Source: Geosiphon pyriformis
Lineage: Eukaryota; Glomeromycota; Glomeromycetes; Archaeosporales; Geosiphonaceae
Direction: 5' to 3'
Length of the DNA stretch: 64,000 nt
Assembly (NCBI GenBank): GCA_016748015.1
Contig: JAAOMT010000436.1
Span: 566,354 to 630,353 of the forward strand
The position numbers and the translations under genes were made by a program. Every line of letters begins with the position of its first letter. The stretch's first letter is position 1. Of the stretch, positions 32,914 through 44,273 are shown one piece after another. The notes under the pieces are model-generated. The model saw nothing but the letters and a program-made list of their open reading frames with translations, had not been told where the DNA came from and did not search any database.

Positions 32914-33413
32914 GCAATCTTTTTTTCAGTGGCCAGAGATTTCACAGTAATGGCAATTCTAGGCTGGTTATTAGAAAGTGGTGCAGAGTTATTTTGATTT
33001 CATCTTTGGGGAGTTTAATATCTTTGGGTTTGCTGTTATTGATTGGTAAAATAGCTTTCAACCTTCTTTGTCAGTTGGTCAATTTTCTCTTCAGCTACTG
33101 AGCTGGTTTCTTCAATTGCCAAATTTACAAGTTTTGTGTGATTGGTTTCTTCCATAGCCATTTCATATCTTTTTGCATGCTGTATGGCAGAGTTTAAATC
33201 TTTTGGGGCATGTGGGCGAACTTTTTTAATCAGTTTATCTTTTAGACCAGCGATAAATTAATCCAAGATTTGAGTGTCAGAATAATAATCATTAGTTTCA
33301 AGTTGGCGAATTTGTCTGAGAAGTTTGTTGAATTTTCTAATATAAGTCATGACAGATTCGGAGGGTTCTTGTTTAATATTTCAAAAACGATTGCAAAGAG
33401 TGATGGAGGTATT
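32914..33413 (-). pseudogene. G2 Gag, C-terminal part only
   Basis: Reads KQEPSESVMTYIRKFNKLLR, RQLETNDYYSDTQILD, FIAGLKDKLIKKVRPHAPKD and AIQHAKRYEMAME, a standard retrotransposon Gag capsid block, then a zinc knuckle at 32914-32955 (CHYCEISGH-stop-KKDC, Trp to stop) in another frame. The N-terminal half of Gag, the leader and the primer site are absent: the sequence ends at the adapter-like 19-mer. Confidence 0.75.
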
Positions 33414-33432
33414 AGATGTGTATAAGAGACAG
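33414..33432. other. Nextera/Tn5 mosaic-end adapter sequence
   Basis: AGATGTGTATAAGAGACAG, an exact 19-bp match to the mosaic end used in Nextera libraries. It sits between truncated Gag and 4 bases before the 5' LTR of G2, where a primer-binding site is expected. Best read as an untrimmed adapter that produced a chimeric join. Confidence 0.93.
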
Positions 33433-33436
33433 ATGC

Positions 33437-34390
33437 TGTTATCGGAGGTTTTTGGTCTCTTTTCTTCAATGTTGTTGATACCTGTTTGCTGTGAATTCAC
33501 GTTTTTGGGTGTGGTTGAACCTCCAGTAACTGAATTTATTTTCAAATTATCTCCTATAATTTGAACTGCTGGAATGGCCAATTTTGTGCCAGTTACTTTG
33601 TATAGTTACATTGTAGTAAACATCAACTCTTTCCCAGGAATTGCTTATCTGAAAGCTCACTAAAATGTGTAGTTACTTTGCTGTGAAAGTCAACTCTTCT
33701 ACAGAAATCTTGTCTGTATGCTACTCTAATGATTATAATAAGAAAATAAAAGAAAAATAAAAGAAATGTAAAAGAAAAAGTAAAACTGATAATTTATGGA
33801 AGTCATTTCGGATCCAGGCCTGGAAGTGCTTTAACAGTTTTACTGAAATTGGTAGCTAATCAATTTCAAACTGTTAGTAAGGATTGGTTAATTTCAAGGG
33901 AAATAATTTAAAAATTTGATTTTTCGAATTATTTGATATTTATTTTGTTTTTGTATATAAAGGATAATTCTAATTATTAAATCTGAAGTAAGATACATTT
34001 TCTCGAAGAGAAAAGCTCTTCTTTTATACAACTTGTCGTAACATTATTCTATAAACTTGAACTTTGCTATTTTCTATAATTTTGTTGAACTAATGATACA
34101 TTTCAGCAAACTACAAGTTATTTCTGCAAACTATTAAATATTTTGGCAAATTTTTTACAAATTTCAGCAAACTTTTTGAATGTTACATAGTTTGGGGTAT
34201 TGCATAATTGATTATCGCAATTAGGTTACATTTGTGTTATGTACAAATTAGATTATTAATTAAATGATAATTTCGGATATTTTGCTAATGTAATAAGTAA
34301 TAATTTGAAATGATAATATATGCTAATTAATAATAATATTTATAAGGATAATTTCATGCTAAACAATATCTCTAATTTCGTCTGGTAACA
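33437..34390 (-). repeat. G2 5' LTR (954 bp)
   Basis: From TGTTATCGGAGG to GGTAACA, followed by CCAT. Near-identical over long stretches to 25566-26533. The end that faces the element interior is flanked by ATGC plus adapter instead of an internal leader. Confidence 0.88.
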
Positions 34391-35466
34391 CCATTTAGAA
34401 GCAACTGAACTAGCTACTTCAGATGATTCATATTTGACCAAAGCTTTTTGCCACAAGCCAATCAATTGCATCTTAATTGACACAATTTTTTCAAACTTAG
34501 AAAACACAAATTCCACAGCCAATTTGGAAAAATCAACTGGGATCTTCTTAATGATCACTTTCCAATCTGAACAACTGTTTACTTTCCTTATCTCATCATT
34601 GACAAAAATTTTCTCACAGATTGCTATTTCTTTAGCCTTATTCAAGTTCAATTTCGAAGTAAATGAAGATCTGATGATCCCTGGAAATTTTGAGAGAGCA
34701 GAGGCTTCTCCAAAACCATCAACTCAATAAAAAATTTTTTTTATTGAAATCAATTTGTCACTAACAGATTTTCCTGGAATAGCCAAAAGCTCAATATCTA
34801 GCATAAAAGATTTTACTGGCTTGAAGTTTCTTTTTTCCAAAACACGTGACTTGAAACTTGGCAGCTGATTAAAATTTTTAAACTTAGGAAGTGGAACAGC
34901 CACCATATTCTCATCACCACTCAAAACATCAAACAAAGGAGGTTTCGAAGGTTGACCTAATACATACATACAAGTGTGTGTTTTTCTGGACGTGGTATTG
35001 TCTTCCATGCCATCAATTACTGAATTGTCCAAGTTAGTGTAACTAGTTTCTTCAGCAACAGTATTTTTTATGTTTTCTAAGTCTGACAGGCCACCCATGC
35101 TATTTGCTTTGCTTTCTATTTCACTGCCCCAAGATTTTGAAAACTTACTGTCAATGACACCAATATTAGCCAGGCCCAACAGTCTAGCAGACAAGTCAAC
35201 CACACTGACTCCAACTTTAGAATTTCTTGGCTTCTTGTAAGATGCACTGCATGAGTACACACTATTTACTCTTTTTTTTTCATATCAGGCTGGTTCCCCA
35301 ATTTAGCAGAAGTAGATCCAGAGCCACCAACAATAGGATTTGCCAGTTCTATGTTCACAAATAAAGGTACATCTGAAGAAATAGTTAAAATACGAAAAGA
35401 ATAAGGAGTAAGAGAAACTTTTTCTTCGATAATATTTTGCTCTCGTTGTGACCAGGGGATCAACAA
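34391..35466 (-). pseudogene. LINE-B ORF1, N-terminal half
   Basis: Starts near 35466 (MLIPWSQREQNIIEEK) in the 5' leader region shared with LINE-E (minus-strand GTT(G/A)ATCCCCTGG). A frameshift in an eight-base T run at 35272-35279 leads to the 178-codon frame 35260-34724 (KPRNSKVGVSVVDLSARLLG, MYVLGQPSKPPLFDVLSGD, FKPVKSFMLDIELLAIPGKS). A TGA follows IKKIFY, then the RRM-like block with SIKMQLIGLWQKALVKYE ends at ASKW, where G2 interrupts it. Confidence 0.84.
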
Positions 35467-35490
35467 AAAAAAGTCTTTTTTTTTTTTTTT

Positions 35491-35793
35491 ATGTTTTTTC
35501 AGCTACTATTACAAATTTAATATCTAAAATAAAAAACTTAACTGAATTAAAACATTTTTTTTCTTTGATTAAAATATTAAATTATATAATAAAAACAACA
35601 AAAACAAATAACAAAAGATTAAAAATATTATTATTATTTAAAAAATCAAAAAATAACTTTTTAAGTAGTTTATTTAAGCTATAAATTTTAGTACATATGT
35701 TTTATAATATAGTCTTATTTATATATTTACTATTACTAAAGTTATTTAAGTTAACAAAGCTAGTTTTTTTATTATCATATTTTTTAAATTCTT
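35491..35793 (-). pseudogene. Fossil 1, second segment (ORF1 N-terminal part)
   Basis: AT-rich DNA between LINE-B and LINE-C. On the minus strand it reads FNSVKFFILDIKFVIVAEKT against FKPVKSFMLDIELLAIPGKS of LINE-B, preceded by KLLKKLFFDFLNNNN against PSKPPLFDVLSGDEN and TSFVNLNN against TSYTNLDN. It joins in frame to 9665 when LINE-B is removed. The plus-strand open frame at 35448-35684 is its shadow. Confidence 0.75.
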
Positions 35794-35802
35794 AATATTA
35801 GA
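35794..35802. repeat. Target-site duplication of LINE-C (left)
   Basis: AATATTAGA here and at 42540-42548 directly bracket LINE-C. Confidence 0.8.
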
Positions 35803-35945
35803 AAAAGAACTTTTTTCTCTTTTTTGTCCAAAATTCCCAAAAAAGAGTCAAAAGTTTTTTTAAAAGAAGTTTTTTTACCATTCAGTACAATAAATCAAAA
35901 CTGTTCTTCGATTACGAGGCCACTGTTGGCTCTGTTATTGCTGTT

Positions 35946-37723
35946 ATGAAGAAGACTATTAAAGTTTCTGGTTCTGAGAGTGGTTTCAAGGTGGTTGTGT
36001 CGAGAAAAAAGAGGAAGGGAGATGTATTGGCAGAGAGTATTGATAATAGAAAGGTTGCTGCTGAAGCTCCTGGTGCTCATTCATGGAGTTCTGAGACAAG
36101 TAACACTACTAAGTCTGAGAGTATTGACATGGAGGAGAAGTGCTTGGTTGAAGAAACCAGTATTGACTATGGTAAAAGTAGTGCTTTTATGGAAGGGAAT
36201 CCTAATTAAACGCCAAAAGGTTTACGTGTAAAGACCAAAAAGGTGTTAGGAAAGCCTTTGGGTGTAATTAATTATGGTACTGTTAATACAGATGATGATG
36301 TGTTAGACAATTTTTTTCTATTAAACTGACCGTTCAAGTGCCTGTTTGCAAATTCTTCGCTTTAGATATTGATCTTGTGGCCATTGCTGGGAAGTTTTCT
36401 CAAGAAAAATTGAGTTTTATCAGGAAAATTTTTTCAAGTGTGAATGGTTTTGGAGGGGCTTCTACTTTCTTAAAATTTGGTGGAATTATTCATGCAACTT
36501 TCACTTCAGAAAAAGCAATTATGACTGCTGGGAAATTGGCAAATGATTGTGTTGTTGTGATAAATACTGATCTTAAGCATCCTTTGAACAACTGTACAGA
36601 TTGGGCAATTGTAATGAAAGAAATTCCTGTGAGAACTTCCGTGGAGACTGTGCGTGCTGCCATGTCTAAGTTTGAATTGATTAAGTCAATCAAGATGCAA
36701 CTTGTAGGTCTGTGGCAAAAAGCAATCATCGAATTAGAAGATCAGAATTAGGCTGATCTCTTGGCATCCAAATGGTCTATTCTTATTGAAAAAGATGCAG
36801 TACATGTGGCCAGGGCTGATGTTGACAAACAAATGTGAGATTCCAGGGACAAATTTAGGGCACTACTATACACTCTTCCTGTAAGAACAAATGCTCATGA
36901 CCTTTGGGATTTCATTGGTTTGGTTGGTGGAAAAACATGTGTTATTGATTGTAATCCTGTTAGCTATGCCTGTGCTTGTTGTGTTACTGTTTGCTTTGGG
37001 TCTGAATCTGATCTGGTTAGTGCGATGGCTGCAACTCCAGTTATAAAAGAGATTGGTCTTCACTGGTCTCGCCTCTCTTTGGCACTGTGCTTAGTCTGCA
37101 GTCTTTCTGGTTATACATCTCTTAATTGTGTTTTGGTTAAGGTTGGTTTATCCCTGAGGGGCAGAAAGGCATCTTTTTCTGCTCAAAATCAAATCAGATT
37201 GGCGGCTATCTATGCTCGGAAATCCACGCCTATTTCTCATCTATTGGCCTTCAGTAGTAAAACTTGAACATCAGTTGTTGGTGCTCCTCTGGTGTGCAAT
37301 TCTCATGGTGCTAGTTTGTTTCTTGGTTCTGACAATGTTGGTAAACCTCTCCCTTCTGCTGCAGATGATTTGGAAAAACATTTGGTTCATATTGAAAGCA
37401 GTTTTGTTAGCCTCGTGGGACAAATTGGTGAGTTGACTAAGAGGTTGGAATCATTTGTGTCAGCAGTTTCCCAGCCTAGTCCTGGATGTCAGCTGCCGGT
37501 GACCTTCCCATCACAGAATCAAGGGGAGGATATAGTAATGGGAGTGGGTTCAGATAATGTCACTAGTGACAAGACTGCTGTCATTCTGGGTTCACCTGTC
37601 TCACCTGAGATTGTGAAATTGGAAAACATGGAAGGTTTCTCTGCTTCGGTCATGATTCTTTCAATATGCTTAGATAGTTTGGCTTTGGCAGGTAGTGCTC
37701 TTCCTCTACCTCTTTCTCAATAA
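35946..37723 (+). pseudogene. LINE-C ORF1: RRM-like and zinc-knuckle protein
   Basis: Starts MKKTIKVSGSESGF; a stop at 36207-36209 and a frameshift near 36320 follow. Then VPVCKFFALDIDLVAIAGKF, IFSSVNGFGGASTF and SIKMQLVGLWQKAIIELE (Gln kept here). Stops replace Gln after EDQN (36749) and Trp after DKQM. The knuckle reads CLVCSLSGYTSLNC: the His of C-x2-C-x4-H-x4-C is Tyr (CAT to TAT). The coiled-coil tail (DLEKHLVHIESSFVSLVGQI) runs to a TAA at 37721-37723, where the ORF2 ATG has become ATA. Confidence 0.86.
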
Positions 37724-37732
37724 GTGGTCTAG

Positions 37733-40700
37733 TATGGAAAATTGCTACATGTAATGTTCGTGGGTTGAACAATTCTGTGAAGCAAGATAATGTCATTCGT
37801 TGGCACAAGGATATGAACAATTTGGTTTCTATTTTTATGGAGTCAAAACTTAAAAAAAAAATTTGTCCATGGTTGGCTGACAAATTTGATGGTGTTTGGG
37901 TTTTTACTTCTGGTCTGGATTTTGGTTCTTTGGGTGCTGGGGTGTTAATCATCATGAATTTTTCTTTGGCAAAACACGTTTGCAAGGTTTCTGAAGTGTC
38001 TGGTCAGCTCCTATCCATCAAGTTTCTTTTCAAAAATAAACTTTCAGTGTCTATTTTGGGGCTTTATGCTGGTGCTTCATCAGTGGTTCAGTTTTCTCAG
38101 GCTGGTGAGATCAACTCTCTTATTGCTAAAACTGTTAATGAGTCTTCTTTTGTTATTCTTGGTGGTGATTTTAATGAAGATGGTTTGCACAAATGTGCCA
38201 GTTTCAAAAAGTGTTTTGATTTGGGTTTAATTAACTCTCTGGGGAGAAGCTCTTTTGTGAAGTCACCTACTTGGTGCAATTCTCATGGTATCACTAAGAC
38301 AATTGACTATGTGTTTGTTTCTTCTAATTTGGTTGGTGCGGTGGTGGATCATGGTGTGGATGGCATTGAGGACTATTTTGATACCAATCACAAGGCTGTT
38401 TATGTTTCTGTGGATCTGGGTGGCCTGTTTGATGTCCAGTTGAACTCACTGCACAAACAAGCTAATAGAGATCATTGGAAGTATGATATCAAAAATGCTA
38501 GTGAGATTAAGTGGTCAGAATTCAGGAATGCTACAGCTGCTAATGCTGTTATGTTCTTAGATGAGTTTGTTACAGCTAAGCAGTTTTCTGATCTGGATGC
38601 AATATGGGACATTGTTTGTAAGATTATGGTTCTTTCAGCTGGTGAAACATTCAAAAAAAATGGTTTAAGAGTTTTGATTGTGTTTTTAATAAGGTATCTT
38701 CCTGGTTTCATAAACTGAAGCTACTTGTGTTTAAACTGGTGAAGACTTCTCAGTTGGTTTCTGGTGGGAATTTTGTCTTGTTGTTGAATACTTGAAACAG
38801 GCTTGATTCTATGGACACTTCATTAGTGAAATCTCTGTTTCTTTCTGGCACTGGTTTTGATGCGATCCATTCTAGACTGGCTAAGATAAGGAAGTCTTAC
38901 TGCTCTTTTAAGTTATTGGAATCCAAGCGTGCTGAAGAATCTCATATAAGGCAGGCTATTGAGAAAAGAATGGAGAGTTTTGAGGTAGATAAGGGTCACA
39001 CCATTAGAAGTGTTTTAGAGCATCTTTTTTGTAAAGTGGTATTAGATCATTTGGTGGATGGTGGGGAGTTGGTCTTGGAGCCTAATTTGGTTAAATCTAA
39101 GGTAGATGGAATTATGGAGGGTTGGACTAAGAAATGTGTGGTGGCTTCTGATATCTCTAGCGATTGGGCAAGGCAATTTCGGCCTTTGGATCATGTCTTC
39201 AATGGTGCCTTCTCTGATGTAATGTATTCAATCAGTTTTGATAAGATGTTTGGTGTTATTTCAAATTTGCCTGATGGGAAAGTGGCTGGTCTTTGTGGTA
39301 TCACTAATGAACTTTGGAAACACTGTGACAAGTCGGTCTTAGATATGCTTTTGGTGCTCTTAAATTTTTGTTTGGGTTGTGAGTCAGTGCCTGGACCTTG
39401 GAGGGAAGCCTGGGTCTCAATAATTCCTAAACCTTACAAGTGGAAGGGGGTTCTTATAAATACTTGCCCTATTGCTTTGATTGAGACAGCTCGCAAGGTC
39501 TTTTCCAAGATTCTTTCAGATCGGATTTCTCTGGCTTGTAGCACTTTTGATGTCCTCTATGGGGACAATTTCTCTGTCTTGAAAAGTATGTCTACTCATT
39601 CGCCTATCTTTGCTATTGGTTCAGTGATTGAAGATGCTTTGGAAAAGAACCAAGAATTGTGGCTGGTTTTACAGGATATGCGCAAAGCTTATAATTCTGT
39701 TGGTTGGGAGCATCTCAAGAGGAGTTTGATCAGGGTCAAAATGTGTGACAAATTTATCAGATTTTTTGGTAGCATTTATAATGGTCGCACTAACAGAGTG
39801 ATGATAGATTTTGGTTTGACTGATGGATATTATGTTTACAATAGATTGGATTAGGGGGAGGTTTTTTCGCCACTTTTCTGGCGCATATTTTATGACTCGC
39901 TTTTGTGTGAGATTAAGAAACAAAAGGGCATTTGTGGTTACAGGTTGATTTCTTATTTTGTTTCTAAGACTGGCCAGGTGGAATTTCAAGCTGGGCTAAC
40001 GTCATTTCTGGTCGCTGGTGCTTTTGTTGATGATACTATCTGGGTTGGTAGCAGCCAGGCTGCTACACAATACATCCTCAATGTTACTAGTGATTTCTTT
40101 TGTTTAAATGACATTTCGATAAACAATGACAAGACTGTAGCCATTCCTATCAACTATCAAGTTGTTGCTCCTTACCTAACTATCAGTGATATGCCAATTT
40201 CCATTGCTAAAAGAGGTGAATCTTATCATTATCTGGGGATTTTTTTATCTTCTGAAGGTCTTTTGAAGCCTAGCTTGGTTAAGGCGCATTCAGATGTTTG
40301 GTTTTTTGTCAATTTCATTCTGAGAAAAGTTATTTCAGATAAACAGTTTGCTTATTTGGTGTCTACAGTTTTCTTTTCTATTATTAGCTACAGAATTCAG
40401 TTCAGTTTTATTCCTTTTAGTGTGTGTAATAAATAGGATGCTTTGATTCACAAGGGCCTGAAGTCCAAATTTGGGCTGCCTCTAGACTTTTCCAATGATG
40501 TATTTCATCATCCTTTCTTGTACAATTTAAAAACTTTTGAGCAGATTTAGGCTGAGAGCAAATCGGCTTCTGTTATTGCTTTTGCAAATTCAGTTGGTGT
40601 TTTGGGTCACTTGTTTTCTCATAAGTCTCACGATCTCCAGGTTCTCAGCTAGTGTCCTCATCACTCTTTGTTGTTTTCTGTTCATATTAGAGTCAGTTTT

Positions 40701-42407
40701 TCAAACAACTTTTTGGCAGATGTGGTTTGTATTTTTTCTGGGTGTGATTTGTCTTTAGGTGGCTCTCTGGCCAGTGTTTTTTGTCTTCGGAGCAGTACTC
40801 CTATGTCTCTAGTTCTTGGTGAGACAATTTTCTTCAAATGTGTCTTTTCCCTTAGGTGTTATGGTATAGCTTTTGTAGAACAACTTTGTGACTAGAATGG
40901 CATTGTTTTTAATTAAAAGACTTTTAAGCATTGGAAAAGACTGGACTCCCATGGCCCAGTCCCCTTCTGGTTTGATTTCTCTGTACGTTTTCTTGGTGGT
41001 GTGGCTTTTCCTTCTGGTTGTTCTCCTTATGAGAGTGTTTGTGGCTCTTCTAACATCTGTCAGTCTCCTGGTTTTGGTGTTATTTGTAATAATCTGTTGA
41101 ATGTTGATGCTGCCCGCCTCTCTGTGTACATAGATGGGTCTCTGAGTAACTTGGGCACTGTTGACATGTTGGCTGGTGCTACAGTTTTCTTTGAGGACAT
41201 TGATTTGGGTCTGAGTGTAGGGGTTTTTGGTTTGGTTTCTTCTACTTTGGTGGAGTTACAGGCCATTGCTTTAGCTTTTGAGTGTGTTCCTTCTTTTTGT
41301 TCAGTTGACTTGTTCTCAGACAGCTGGGTGGCTTTAAATGCTTGCAGATCGGAGTCTTTATTGGTTGGCCCTAAATTTAGGAATTGTTGTTGAATTGAGT
41401 GTCGTTACATTGCCAATGTTATTCATTGCAAAAATTTGGATGTTAATTGGATTAAGTTTAAGGGCCATTCGGGTGTTTTAGGCAATGAGCAGGCTGATGC
41501 GCTTGCTAAAAATGCTGCCCTTTCTGCCTGGCATCTGCTTCACTTGGTCAATAAAAGGTTTTTGAAGGCTGGTGTTGATGTGGTTTCTGGTAATTTGAGG
41601 CATTTTGTTCATGACTTATTCAGGTCTATCAATCACACATATTGGGAAATTGGTTCTGGTTCTCAGATTGTTCCAGGTTGTCTGCATGCTAATATTGACT
41701 GGTTGAGGTCCTCTCTGGTGTGGCACCCAAATTTTCACATGACGACTGGTTTTACTAATATTTGGACAGCTGGCTTTTATACATATTTCATAAAAGCCCT
41801 TTATTATCGCCTTTCTGTTGCTGTGCGAAAGCATCTATATGATAGGAGTTATTTCAGTGTAGTTTGTTTGTTTTGTGGTAAGGTTGAAGTCTCAGACCAT
41901 GTTTTTTCTTGCTTTTCTGACACTGATAGTTGCACTGGTTTGTTAGACACTTATGCAGCTGCTTGGAAGGTACATTCTGGTCTGTCTTGTTCTTTTTCGT
42001 GCATATTGCAGTTGTTGTTGACTTGCATTTCAGATGTGACTGTCAGTATGGCCCTGTGTAAGGGCTTTGTTTTTGATGATTGGTATCACAAGTCTGTTTC
42101 TGTTTACAAAGATCCTAAGGTGGCAGTGGTCAATATTGTGAATTTTGTATGTGAGTTTTGTCTTGCATTTTGTAATAATATCTGGCTGGTCTGTGTGAAA
42201 CACCAGGCCATTATAGAGAAGAATAAGCTAATTCCACGTGATGGTTCCATTCTTGTTGCTGTTTCTGGTTTTTCTATGTGGCTTTCAGCTGGAGTGATTA
42301 GGTTGTTGGATGTTGCTGATGCACTTGGCATTAGTTTTGGGTATTGTAAGCATTGTTTGTTTTATGCAGGTGTTGGTAATCTGGCTTCTGTTTATATAAG
42401 TGCATAG
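37733..42407 (+). pseudogene. LINE-C ORF2: endonuclease, RT, RNase H, zinc motif
   Basis: Endonuclease at 37733-38650: VWKIATCNVRGLNN, FMESKL, VILGGDFNED, TIDYVFVS, DTNHKAVYV, all catalytic positions kept. A frameshift in an A8 run near 38655 and TGA for Trp near 38793 follow. RT at 38811-40436: LPDGKVAGLCGITNELWKH, VLQDMRKAYNSVGWEHL, a TAG for Gln at 39852-39854, then catalytic AGAFVDDTIWVGSS. More TAG codons lie near 40434, 40549 and 40650. RNase H at 41001-41520: VYIDGSLSNLGT, VELQAIALA, DLFSDSWVALN, NEQADALAK. The C-terminal zinc motif VCLFCGKVEVSDHVFSC is near 41870. The ORF ends at the TAG at 42405-42407. Confidence 0.9.
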
Positions 42408-42539
42408 TGTTGTTTTGACCAGTCTGAGTGTCTGGTCACATGTAACAAAGGCATGATTCGTGCTTAGTTTAGATTATTTGTATGATGTATAGCACTAGGT
42501 AGCATTTGGATTCCATTCATTAAACTTTAATAAAAAAAA
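42408..42539 (+). repeat. LINE 3' tail (LINE-C copy)
   Basis: TGTTGTTTTGACCAG to TGATGTATAGCACTAGGTAG, then a short A-rich end. Same layout as the tails at 9692, 46813, 50095, 58171 and 61125. Confidence 0.85.
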
Positions 42540-42548
42540 AATATTAGA
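42540..42548. repeat. Target-site duplication of LINE-C (right)
   Basis: AATATTAGA, matching 35794-35802. Confidence 0.8.
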
Positions 42549-42730
42549 TATTTTATTAATATTATTTTTCTTATTTTTAATTTTATTATTTCAAAAATAA
42601 TATATAAGTTTATTATTAACTTTAAGTACATTTATAATTAAAAAGCTTACTAATAAATTTACAACTTTAGACTTAACAAGTTTTTTGATTTTCTTGTCTA
42701 ATTTTTTTAGAATATAAATATGTATGTCTT
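42549..42730 (-). pseudogene. Fossil 1, third segment (start of ORF1)
   Basis: Minus-strand reading gives a Lys-rich block then VKSKVVNLLVSFL, placed against KPRNSKVGVSVVDLSARLLG at the LINE-B N-terminus; the plus strand around 42685-42715 aligns base by base with 57745-57775 of LINE-E. Weakest of the fossil 1 pieces, but in the expected position and orientation. Confidence 0.5.
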
Positions 42731-43608
42731 ATTTTTTTTTAGTATTAAAATAGTTTTTTAGTTTAATCTTATTAATATTTGTAGTTTTAGTTAAATTATT
42801 AACCAGTTTTATAATTACAAATAAATTTGTATTAAAAAAAATAATTAAGTATAAATACAAATAAAAAAAAATTAGAACTTTTTTTTTAAATTTTTTGGTT
42901 TTATTATAAGCAAAAGATTAACATAACAAAAATTTTTTTTATTAATATTTTAAAAATAATTATTAATAAAACAATTAAAAGATAAACATATATCATGTCA
43001 TTATAAAAAGAAAAAAAAAATTCAAAATCTTATGTTTTATATAATTTTATATAACATGTAATTTTGGATTTTTATTAGCCAATTAGAATATAAAAATGTT
43101 TAAATCTTATAACTTTAAATAGTACATAATTTATTAAACAATTAGAATATAAAAATACAATTTAATTTATGGTACATAAATTGAATTTTTAGTATGCTGA
43201 ATTTTTTGTGTTTATTATATGACTATATTCAAATATATTGCAAAATTTTAGGTGTTAATTTGTAAGAGTTTTATAAATATAAAACTTATTGTATTGTGTT
43301 ATAATTAAGAAAGTTTGCATATTAAGAAAGTTTAGCAATAAATAAAATCAAAAATACAATATTAAAAATGTGATAAATTAAGAAATAAAAAACATAAATA
43401 AAATATATATTAGATCAAAAAATAAAAAACATGTTAGATTAAAAGATAAAAAACACATTAGATTAAATAGTTATTTTTATATAAATAAAACAATACAATA
43501 AGTTGAAATGTTTAAGTTAGTATATTTTTATAATAATTTTAATCATAAGTTTGATTATATTTATTATATAAGTTTAATTATATTATGCTATATATTTATA
43601 GTATATAT
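42731..43608. other. AT-rich DNA, no gene seen
   Basis: Simple A/T-rich sequence with short repeats such as AGATTAAA(A/T)GATAAAAAACA around 43410-43470. No domain could be followed on either strand. Confidence 0.5.
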
Positions 43609-44273
43609 TGTTACAAGTGATTATTTAGAAGGTTAATACAAATAATAAACTTGTAACTTAGTGCTCAATAGCTGGTAATATTGGTGATTTTTAAAGATTT
43701 TAGAGTTTAAAGATTTTGGTTGAGTTCTTTGTATAATGGACAAAGATTTAATTAATGGTTTCTTCTGTGAATTTTTTTTTTAACATAGTGGCCAGTTTAT
43801 TTTGGCAGTTATGCCCTTTTAATAAGCTATCCTTAAATTTTTACTTTTGTTCTTAAGTCTTTTATCAGGCTATTTTTAATGTCAAATACTTAGCACTTAA
43901 TTTTTTTAATCAATTAGTAAACAACAAAGAAATAAAATAAAAAAAAATAAAAAAAATAAAAAAAGAAAATAAAAAATTAGTATTTCATCAATAGTTATGA
44001 TTAAGAGTTATTGTTTCAATATAATTAAGTATTAGATTTTATTAATATAGAGTGTTAATAGAATAAAATGAATTAATATTTTTTAATCAAATAATAATAA
44101 AATGAATTTAATAATAATAAATAATTTTATTAATATGGGAATAATTTTACTACAATTTATAAAAAACTATTTTTTAAAAGAAAAAGTATTGTTCTAAATT
44201 AATATAAACTTTATTGAATTCTTTTGGAATTATTTTTTTTGTTTTTAATATTTTTGTTATATATATATAATTT
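43609..44273 (-). repeat. Decayed, truncated LTR of the G1 family
   Basis: Starts TGTTACAAGTGATTATTTAG and follows the G1 LTR colinearly: CTTGTAACTTAGTGCTCAATA, GGCCAGTTTATTTTGGCAG, TATGCCC, TCTTTTATCAGGCTATT, CAATTAGTAAACAACAAAG. It is more AT-rich than the G1 copies and lacks their last ~200 bp. No second LTR or internal part adjoins it; it ends where LINE-D RT begins. Confidence 0.78.

Larger units (their letters stand above)
25566..34390 (-). mobile_element. G2, Ty3/gypsy-like LTR retrotransposon with dUTPase
   Basis: An 8.8-kb element flanked by CCAT on both sides (25562-25565 and 34391-34394), with LTRs from TGTTA to TAACA/TAATA. Same domain order as G1 but clearly another family: LTRs are unrelated and proteins diverged. 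The Gag N-terminus, leader and primer site are missing at an adapter-like sequence (33414-33432), so the true element was probably longer. RT and dUTPase have lost catalytic Asp residues. Confidence 0.88.
9675..35490 (-). mobile_element. LINE-B, full-length LINE split by G1 and G2
   Basis: Three pieces, 34391-35490 (5' leader and ORF1 N-terminus), 24511-25565 (rest of ORF1) and 9675-14434 (ORF2 and 3' tail), give one element of about 6.9 kb, close to LINE-C at 6.7 kb. Reading frames rejoin across both insertions when one 4-bp duplication copy is removed: at G2 the codons spell ASKW-SVFVGK and at G1 they spell NVSA-KQED, matching intact homologues. The element sits in the ORF1 of fossil 1. Several stops and frameshifts inactivate it. 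Confidence 0.88.
35803..42539 (+). mobile_element. LINE-C, full-length LINE
   Basis: A 6.7-kb element with 5' leader, ORF1, ORF2, 3' tail and A-rich end, flanked by a 9-bp duplication and inserted in fossil 1. It is the least broken LINE in the window, but has premature stops and frameshifts in both ORFs. Confidence 0.9.

Noticed and set aside
32695-33101. Plus-strand hydrophobic ORFs over G2 Gag
   Set aside because: They are antisense shadows of the Pro/Gln-rich Gag-protease linker.
33414-33432. A natural Tn5/IS50-type transposon end
   Set aside because: Only one 19-bp end, no transposase or partner end, and the exact engineered mosaic-end sequence at a broken Gag. A library adapter is the simpler reading.
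35448-35684. Plus-strand ORF of 78 codons as an ORF1 N-terminus
   Set aside because: A partial resemblance to KPVKSFMLDIE exists, but the minus strand gives a far better and in-frame continuation of fossil 1.
37733-42407. A variant genetic code with TAG/TAA read as Gln
   Set aside because: Stops also replace Trp, Arg and Cys, and the same Gln sites are CAG/CAA in sister copies. Random pseudogene decay explains it.
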